DNA from: Syntrophaceae bacterium
Lineage (GTDB): Bacteria > Desulfobacterota > Syntrophia > Syntrophales > UBA5619
Assembly: GCA_919902745.1 (NCBI GenBank)
Contig: CAKKRN010000059.1
Coordinates: 1 to 10,343 of the forward strand
Reading direction: 5' to 3'
Length of the DNA: 10,343 nucleotides
A model generated the notes under the pieces. The model ran no database searches, was not told where the DNA came from, and worked only from the letters and a program-made list of their open reading frames with translations. Positions 6,065-10,343 of this stretch are shown here, one piece after another. Made by a program: the position numbers and the translations under genes. Numbering within the stretch: the stretch's first letter is position 1; each line of letters opens with the position of its first letter.

Positions 6065-6095
6065 GGGGACCGATTTTGAAGGGAACAGATTTTAA
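6065..6095 (+). repeat. Two tandem degenerate GGGGACAGATTT-like units
   Basis: GGGGACCGATTTTGAA (6065-6080) is followed at once by GGGAACAGATTTTAA (6081-6095). Both resemble the arm of the palindrome at 1384-1412 (GGGGACAGATTTCAA). The sequence before each locus also shares CCTGAGCGCCA (about 1355 and 6053). This looks like an eroded copy of the same repeat family. Confidence 0.4.
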
Positions 6096-6169
6096 GTGGT
6101 AATCCTCACCCAAATACCGAACAGACTGTTACGTATAGGTAGGTGAAAGAGAGGGCCATCCTGTGGGAA

Positions 6170-6175
6170 TATAAT
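6170..6175 (+). promoter_or_regulatory. Possible -10 box TATAAT for the NifA-like gene
   Basis: A perfect TATAAT lies about 230 bp before the gene, but no -35-like hexamer occurs at 16-18 bp upstream. No sigma-54 element was found upstream of this gene on the plus strand, so a sigma-70-type promoter is the default expectation. Confidence 0.25.
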
Positions 6176-6259
6176 ACCTTCTCAAATCATAAAGTACGCG
6201 TGAACCGGAAGTACCAAAAAACCGGTCCAAAGCACACATTGCATTTTTCATGGGAACAG

Positions 6260-6315
6260 TGGTAATCTCGGATACCAATGTTCCGCAAAAACGCTAACAT
6301 TGGATGTTCCCGCAA
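6260..6315. repeat. Clustered inverted and direct repeats upstream of the activator gene
   Basis: Three overlapping patterns occur here. TGGTA-N8-TACCA spans 6260-6277. CCAATGTT and AACATTGG form 8-bp arms at 6275-6282 and 6296-6303, with 21 bp between arm starts, two helical turns. ATGTTCCGCAA (6278-6288) recurs as ATGTTCCCGCAA (6304-6315). The cluster lies 94-149 bp before the chosen start and could be an operator, for example for autoregulation, or an RNA hairpin. Confidence 0.45.
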
Positions 6316-6408
6316 GGGTCTGTCAGGCGCCACCCGCGGATGACGGAACGCGTCGGAAGGGTCGAATGTCCCGGGAGGGGAATGAAATGCGGGAAGAAGG
6401 GTTCCGCC

Positions 6409-8013
6409 ATGACTTCATCGATCTGGCGACCGTCGCAGGTCGGCACGTCCGGAGGAAAAGAGATCAGCATCCATAACTTCGAAGAACTGGCCGCGCTGCA
6501 CGCCGTCGCAAAGATTCTGGCGCAGCCGGGGGAGCTGCGCGATCAGATCGAGCAGGCCTTGCAGGAGATGAGCGACCGGCTGGGGATGCAACGGGGGATG
6601 ATCTCCCTCCTCGATCGCGAAACGGGCAAGGCCTGGCTGGATGTTGCGCACGGCGTTGATATCCAGGGCTTGGACGTGACCTACCTCCCCGGTGAAGGAA
6701 TCACGGGCAAGGTCGCGCAGACCGGACGGCCGATGGCCTGCGCGAATCTCGGGAAGGAGGTCCATTTTCTCGATCGGACCGGCGCCCGCCGTTTTCTGAA
6801 CCGTGCAGAGCTGTCCTTTCTCTGCGTGCCGATCATCTACGACGCCCGCGTCGTCGGGGTGCTCTCGGCGGACAAGGTCGCCCGGCAGGTGGAGAACCTG
6901 GACCGGGAGCTCGCGATGCTCTCTTCGGTTGCCGAGCTGCTCGCCAAGGCGGTCCACAGCCGCGCCGTCGAAGAGGAAAACCGGCGCCTCCGCCATCTCC
7001 TTGGCCGTTCCCGGACGCCGTCGGCGGAGATCATCGGTCATTCCGGGGTGATGCAGAATCTCTTCGGGATGGTTGCCCAGGTGGCCGATTCCAATACGAC
7101 GGTCCTGATCAACGGGGAGACGGGGACGGGCAAGGAACTCGTCGCCCGCGCGATCCACCGGAACAGCCCCCGCCTCAAGGGGCCGCTTGTCCAGGTCAAC
7201 TGTGCGGCCATTCCCGACACGCTGATCGAAAGCGAGCTCTTCGGCCATGAACGGGGGGCCTTCACCGGCGCCATCCACCAGCGGCGCGGACGTTTCGAAG
7301 AGGCGCACGGGGGGACGATTTTTCTTGACGAGGTCGGGGATCTCTCCGCGGCGGCCCAGGCCAAGTTGCTCCGGGTGCTCCAGGAAAAGCAGTTCCAGCC
7401 CCTCGGTTCCTCCCGCGTGGTCCGCGTCGATGTCCGGATCATCGCCGCGACGAATCGGAACCTCGATCAGGATCTCGCCTCGGGACGGTTCCGGGCCGAC
7501 CTTTTTTACCGTCTGAACGTCTTTCCGCTCTACCTGCCGCCGCTGCGCGAGCGGGGGAGCGACATCATCCTCCTCGCCGACCACTTTGTGTTGAAATACA
7601 CCCGGGAGATGGGAAAGCCGCTCAAAAAGATCTCGCCTGCCGTGTCGGACATCCTGCTCGCCTACCACTGGCCGGGAAACGTCCGGGAACTGGAGAACTG
7701 CATCGAACGGGCGATTCTCCTTGCGCCCGGGGAGACGATCGAGCCGGTGCATCTGCCCCCCTCCCTGCCGCTCCGGGTGAAAGGCCTGGAACGGAAGGAA
7801 CATGGAAGGCTCAACGCCGTCGTCGAGGCGCAGGAGCGGGAGCTCATCACGAATGCCCTCCGGGAGACCCGGGGGAACCAGACCCGGGCGGCGAAGCTCC
7901 TCGGGACGACGAAGCGGATCATCCAGTACCGGATCCGGAAGATGGGGATTGATCCCCGGCCGTACCGTGCGAAAACGACGGATGCCCCTCGCTCCGACGT
8001 GAAGGAAGAATAA
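6409..8013 (+). CDS. nifA: NifA-like sigma-54-dependent transcriptional activator
   Basis: This 534-residue bacterial enhancer-binding protein uses ATP hydrolysis to open sigma-54 promoter complexes. A GAF sensor domain occupies about 40-185, with the NifA-type stretch [14 protein letters not shown] and [11 protein letters not shown]...LSFLCVPI. The AAA+ domain (about 205-440) has Walker A GETGTGKE (236-243), the sigma-54 contact loop GAFTGA (283-288), Walker [12 protein letters not shown] (301-311) and [15 protein letters not shown] (421-435). A Fis-type HTH lies at 488-512 ([25 protein letters not shown]), whose YRI-x2-M pattern recalls NifA. No cysteine-rich interdomain linker of oxygen-sensitive NifA is seen. 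The ATG at 6409 has AGAAGG 8 nt upstream; in-frame ATGs at 6382 and 6304 are alternatives. It lies amid three sigma-54 promoters of nitrogen genes, so it may be their activator. No nif genes are visible, so general ammonium control fits as well as nitrogen fixation. Confidence 0.93.
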   Translation: MTSSIWRPSQVGTSGGKEISIHNFEELAALHAVAKILAQPGELRDQIEQALQEMSDRLGMQRGMISLLDRETGKAWLDVAHGVDIQGLDVTYLPGEGITGKVAQTGRPMACANLGKEVHFLDRTGARRFLNRAELSFLCVPIIYDARVVGVLSADKVARQVENLDRELAMLSSVAELLAKAVHSRAVEEENRRLRHLLGRSRTPSAEIIGHSGVMQNLFGMVAQVADSNTTVLINGETGTGKELVARAIHRNSPRLKGPLVQVNCAAIPDTLIESELFGHERGAFTGAIHQRRGRFEEAHGGTIFLDEVGDLSAAAQAKLLRVLQEKQFQPLGSSRVVRVDVRIIAATNRNLDQDLASGRFRADLFYRLNVFPLYLPPLRERGSDIILLADHFVLKYTREMGKPLKKISPAVSDILLAYHWPGNVRELENCIERAILLAPGETIEPVHLPPSLPLRVKGLERKEHGRLNAVVEAQERELITNALRETRGNQTRAAKLLGTTKRIIQYRIRKMGIDPRPYRAKTTDAPRSDVKEE

Positions 8014-8029
8014 AAAAGATGTTACATTT

Positions 8030-8068
8030 TTGTTCTTATTTTTGACCATAAGACAATTTTGTGTCGTA
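8030..8068. promoter_or_regulatory. Candidate activator-binding dyads upstream of glutamate synthase
   Basis: TAAGACAATTTTGTGTCGTA (8049-8068) is a 7-bp inverted repeat with one mismatch around ACAATTTTGT (8053-8062). It overlaps a second dyad, TTGTTCTTAT with ATAAGACAA (8030-8056). Its centre is about 108 bp upstream of the sigma-54 -24 box, a typical enhancer distance. The core resembles the palindrome at 5955-5964. No classical NifA site (TGT-N10-ACA) is present. Confidence 0.4.
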
Positions 8069-8165
8069 AATCCCCGACCTTTTCCCTCGTCGCGGGGGAT
8101 GGCAGACGGTCCTCCCGGAATCACAACGCATTTTAATGTCCATGATCCTTGCCGTTTCCGGAATA

Positions 8166-8181
8166 TGGCACGGTTTTGGCT
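8166..8181 (+). promoter_or_regulatory. Sigma-54 promoter of the glutamate synthase genes
   Basis: TGGCACGGTTTTGGCT carries a perfect TGGCACG -24 block and GGCT in place of TTGCT at -12, with exact GG-N10-GC spacing. The predicted start is near 8192, giving a leader of about 96 nt. Confidence 0.86.
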
Positions 8182-8250
8182 TTAATAAAACTCTTAGACT
8201 TTTTCAGTTCCTGGACTTCGTCATTGTGAAGACCGGAGGATTCCGAAAAA

Positions 8251-8271
8251 ATCGATCGGATTTTAATCGAT
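8251..8271 (+). other. Possible hairpin ATCGAT-N9-ATCGAT before the gltA1 ribosome site
   Basis: Two self-complementary ATCGAT copies flank a 9-nt loop and end 3 nt before the AAGGA Shine-Dalgarno at 8275-8279. The stem is weak; an effect on translation is speculative. Confidence 0.25.
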
Positions 8272-8288
8272 AGAAAGGATGGTTGCCT

Positions 8289-9419
8289 ATGTGCAGATTG
8301 TTTTCCATTACGAGCAGGGAGCCGCTTTCCCCGATGGTTGCGATCCGCGCCCTCGATGTCATGAAGGAGGGTCATGACGGATCGGGCGTGGGGCTCTTCC
8401 TGACCGATCTTGGCGGGGATTTTGAGCAGTTTCGGGGCGGACCGATCCTCTCCGGGATCTTCTCCAACACGGGGATCAAGGCCCTCGACCGGTACATGAT
8501 GGACATGGATTTCATGACGAAATACAAGCTTTCTTTCCGGCCGACGAAGCGCCCCCCCGCGGGGACCCCCCGGCGGGACAACTACCTGATCCGTGTTTAC
8601 GAGTACCCGCCCACCTGGGATAACCTCCCCGAGGAGGAGATTCAGCAGCGCCTGATGCAGTGCCGGCTCCATCTCCGGGAGATGGGGGAGAAGGACGGCT
8701 CCATGATGGTTTTCAGCTTCTGGCCGGACGTGATCATGATCAAGGAGGTCGGTGATCCGACGGCCGTGGCGGAATACCTCGGCCTGAACCGCCCGGAGCT
8801 CCAGGCGCGGACGATCATGGCCCAGGGGCGGCAGAACACGAACTACTCGATCGATATCTACGCCTGCCACCCCTTCTTCATCCAGGGGATCGCCACGATG
8901 ACCAACGGCGAGAACACGGCCTTCGTCCCGATCCGGGAGTTTCTCATGTCGCGCAGGGAACCCGGGTACGTCGGCTATGCGTCGGATTCCGAGACGTTCA
9001 CCCATATTCTCCATTACGCGCTGAAGCATCTGAACCTCGATCTGGAGACCTACAAGCACATCATCACGCCGCTCAAGGACAGCGAGTTCGAGAAGCATCC
9101 CGACGGCCCGTGGCTTCGGATGCTGAAGCAGAGCTGCCGGCCGATGATTATCGACGGGCCGAACTGCGTCATGGGCTGCCTGCCCGACAAGACCCTCTTC
9201 ATGCTGCAGGACAGCAAGAAGCTCCGCCCCGGCGTGGTGGGCGGAAATCCCGGCATGTTTGCCTTCTCCTCGGAGATGTGCGGGCTGGATGCCGCGATCC
9301 CCGCGCGCGACAAGAGCCGGGATTTTCAACCGATGAAATATGATACGGTCTTTGTGGGACCGGAACGTCAGGAGGTCGGGCGATGGAACCAGATGGACAG
9401 CTTAAGCCGTCTACACTGA
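8289..9419 (+). CDS. gltA1: Glutamate synthase, glutamine amidotransferase (class II) subunit
   Basis: This 376-residue subunit hydrolyses glutamine and passes ammonia to the synthase subunit. It is the separate GATase protein of the archaeal-type split glutamate synthase. The ATG at 8289 gives MCRLFSITSREP, which places the catalytic cysteine at residue 2 after Met removal; a TTG two codons earlier would block this. AAGGA lies 9 nt upstream. Class II Ntn-hydrolase features are visible: GHDGSGVGL (28-36), YACHPFFIQGIATMTNGEN (glutamine-binding and oxyanion region) and YASDSETFTHIL. The family normally has no further domain, consistent with this length. Its end overlaps the next gene by 37 bp, which implies translational coupling in one operon. 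Transcription is expected from the sigma-54 promoter at 8166-8181. The symbol follows Desulfobacterota/archaeal usage. Confidence 0.92.
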   Translation: MCRLFSITSREPLSPMVAIRALDVMKEGHDGSGVGLFLTDLGGDFEQFRGGPILSGIFSNTGIKALDRYMMDMDFMTKYKLSFRPTKRPPAGTPRRDNYLIRVYEYPPTWDNLPEEEIQQRLMQCRLHLREMGEKDGSMMVFSFWPDVIMIKEVGDPTAVAEYLGLNRPELQARTIMAQGRQNTNYSIDIYACHPFFIQGIATMTNGENTAFVPIREFLMSRREPGYVGYASDSETFTHILHYALKHLNLDLETYKHIITPLKDSEFEKHPDGPWLRMLKQSCRPMIIDGPNCVMGCLPDKTLFMLQDSKKLRPGVVGGNPGMFAFSSEMCGLDAAIPARDKSRDFQPMKYDTVFVGPERQEVGRWNQMDSLSRLH

Positions 9420-10343
9420 GCACGAAGGATCTGCCCTGGCAGATCCTCTGGAGCAAGGAGAAGTGCAACCTCTGCGGCCGCTGCACGGCGGTCTGCCCCG
9501 TGCAGGCGATCGAGCTTGGCGTCCACCGGAAAAGGGTCCTGCAGATCACCCTGGGGCTCACGGAAAAACCAGGGAATGTCTTCGGCGTCTACCATGGCGT
9601 CCGCCAGCGGACCGATGTCGCCCACGCCTGCATCGGCTGCGGGATGTGCGACATGGTCTGCCCGAACCACGCGATCATGCCGATCCACAACGACGAACCC
9701 GACAAGCTCCGCTTCCACATCAACCAGGGCGGCATCCCGCGGCGGCGCGGCGGGCGCCGGAACGCGCCGGGAAGCGTCCTGGACGAGATCAAGTTCGTCC
9801 GCATCTCCATGCTGACCGACCCCGCCCTGGACGCCGGACGCCACGAATTCGAGCTCCGAACGCTGCTGGGACGGATCCTCCCGCCGGAGGAGGCGCTCCG
9901 GGTCACCCGCGAAGGCGGATGGCTTCCGCCGGTTCGTGAGATCTACCCGCTCATCTTAGGAAGCATGTCCTTCGGGGCGCTCTCCCCGACCATGTGGGAG
10001 GGGCTCCAGATGGGGGTGGCCTATCTGAACGAGGAGTTGGGGATGCCGGTCCGGTTCTGCACCGGCGAAGGCGGCTGCCCGCCCCGGCTCCTCCGGTCGC
10101 GGTTTCTCAAGTACATCATCCTCCAGATCGCGAGCGGCTACTTCGGATGGGATGAGATCATCCACGCCCTGCCCGAGATGAAGGAGGACCCCTGCGCGAT
10201 CGAGATCAAGTACGGCCAGGGGGCGAAGCCGGGCGACGGCGGCCTTTTGATGTGGTACAAGGTGAACAAACTGATCGCTGCGATCCGCGGCGTGCCGACG
10301 GGGGTGAACCTTCCCAGCCCGCCCACCCACCAGACGAAATACT
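9383..10343 (+). CDS. gltB: Glutamate synthase FMN/Fe-S subunit (archaeal type), 3' end cut by window
   Basis: This subunit forms glutamate from 2-oxoglutarate and ammonia on an FMN-bound barrel. The 320 visible residues start MEPDGQLKPST, with GGAGG 7 nt before the ATG. An N-terminal ferredoxin-like domain carries two 4Fe-4S motifs, C28NLCGRC-x3-C38P and C83IGCGMC-x3-C93P, suggesting ferredoxin or another low-potential donor rather than direct NADPH. The synthase domain begins around residue 185 (REIYPLILGSMSFGALSP) and includes the FMN-site motif KYGQGAKPGDGGLL. It ends at LPSPPTHQTKY at the window edge. Family members are about 500 residues, so about one third is missing. The GXGXG subunit (gltA3) and an NAD(P)H-linked partner, if any, would lie downstream. 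Confidence 0.95.
   Translation, partial: MEPDGQLKPSTLSTKDLPWQILWSKEKCNLCGRCTAVCPVQAIELGVHRKRVLQITLGLTEKPGNVFGVYHGVRQRTDVAHACIGCGMCDMVCPNHAIMPIHNDEPDKLRFHINQGGIPRRRGGRRNAPGSVLDEIKFVRISMLTDPALDAGRHEFELRTLLGRILPPEEALRVTREGGWLPPVREIYPLILGSMSFGALSPTMWEGLQMGVAYLNEELGMPVRFCTGEGGCPPRLLRSRFLKYIILQIASGYFGWDEIIHALPEMKEDPCAIEIKYGQGAKPGDGGLLMWYKVNKLIAAIRGVPTGVNLPSPPTHQTKY

Larger units (their letters stand above)
5782..6408. other. 627-base regulatory intergenic region
   Basis: This region separates the minus-strand nitrogen genes from the plus-strand activator. It contains the sigma-54 promoter at 5849-5864, a perfect hairpin TCCGGC-TAT-GCCGGA (5865-5879), the dyad at 5955-5964, two tandem arm-like repeats at 6065-6095, and inverted and direct repeats at 6260-6315. 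ORFs at 5821-6045 (minus) and 5843-6079 (plus) overlap the promoter and look random in composition. No RNA gene was recognised. Confidence 0.6.

Noticed and set aside
5821..6079. Short overlapping ORFs on both strands (5821-6045 minus, 5843-6079 plus)
   Set aside because: Both run through the sigma-54 promoter at 5849-5864, lack good ribosome sites and show no recognisable features.
8070..8099. Stem ATCCCC / GGGGAT after the NifA-like gene as its terminator
   Set aside because: The stem is clear but the loop is long and no T-run follows, so I do not call termination; the T-rich stretch lies before it.
6415..8124. 569-codon minus-strand ORF antisense to the NifA-like gene
   Set aside because: Low-complexity Arg/Asp/Gly composition; it is the mirror of a GC-rich coding frame that carries all AAA+ motifs on the plus strand.
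8014..8165. Classical NifA upstream site TGT-N10-ACA
   Set aside because: I checked each TGT here and in the regions upstream of the other two sigma-54 promoters; none has ACA at 10 bases.
8133..9329. 398-codon minus-strand ORF antisense to gltA1
   Set aside because: Antisense shadow of a recognised class II amidotransferase; no motif of its own.

Overview
The window reads as GC-rich bacterial chromosome. Most likely it is a Desulfobacterota-type (deltaproteobacterial) anaerobe or a near relative. The reasons are the two-gene 'archaeal-type' ferredoxin-linked glutamate synthase, the sigma-54 architecture, the FSR-like MFS protein and the GGGGACAGATTT palindrome. The organism is an inference; there is no rRNA or other phylogenetic marker to settle it.

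Layout. Positions 1-1175 (minus) hold the N-terminal three quarters of peptide chain release factor 3 (prfC), with a promoter and an intrinsic-terminator-like hairpin just before its start. Positions 1200-1455 are a divergent intergenic region with a back-to-back TTGTCAAG/CTTGACAA inverted repeat and a near-perfect REP-like palindrome. On the plus strand follow a remnant of an Ldh2-family malate/lactate dehydrogenase (1456-1641), an FSR-like MFS transporter in the same frame (1651-2832) and a small cupin protein (2915-3247). Positions 3248-3647 are about 400 bases without a convincing gene. Then come, on the minus strand, P-II (3648-4064), the ammonium channel amtB (4098-5324) and an unrecognised 69-residue ORF (5572-5781). 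A 627-base gap carries regulatory-looking repeats. On the plus strand follow a NifA-like GAF-AAA+-HTH sigma-54 activator (6409-8013), the glutamine amidotransferase subunit (8289-9419) and the start of the FMN/Fe-S subunit (9383 to the window end) of glutamate synthase.

The right-hand two thirds look like one nitrogen-assimilation locus. Three sites match the sigma-54 -24/-12 consensus with exact GG-N10-GC spacing: one before amtB-glnB, one before the 69-residue ORF and one before the glutamate synthase genes. The only activator of sigma-54 RNA polymerase in the window lies between them. A shared 10-bp dyad, ACAAT(A/T)TTGT, lies about 90-105 bp upstream of two of the three promoters and is a candidate activator site. 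The inferred picture is that the NifA-like protein switches on ammonium uptake, its P-II gate, glutamate synthase and the small protein together.

The most novel items are the 69-residue ORF under a near-consensus sigma-54 promoter, the shared dyad, the terminator hairpin in the prfC leader, and the dehydrogenase stub that may feed translation into the SD-less MFS gene. The two ends of the window cut prfC and the glutamate synthase FMN subunit.
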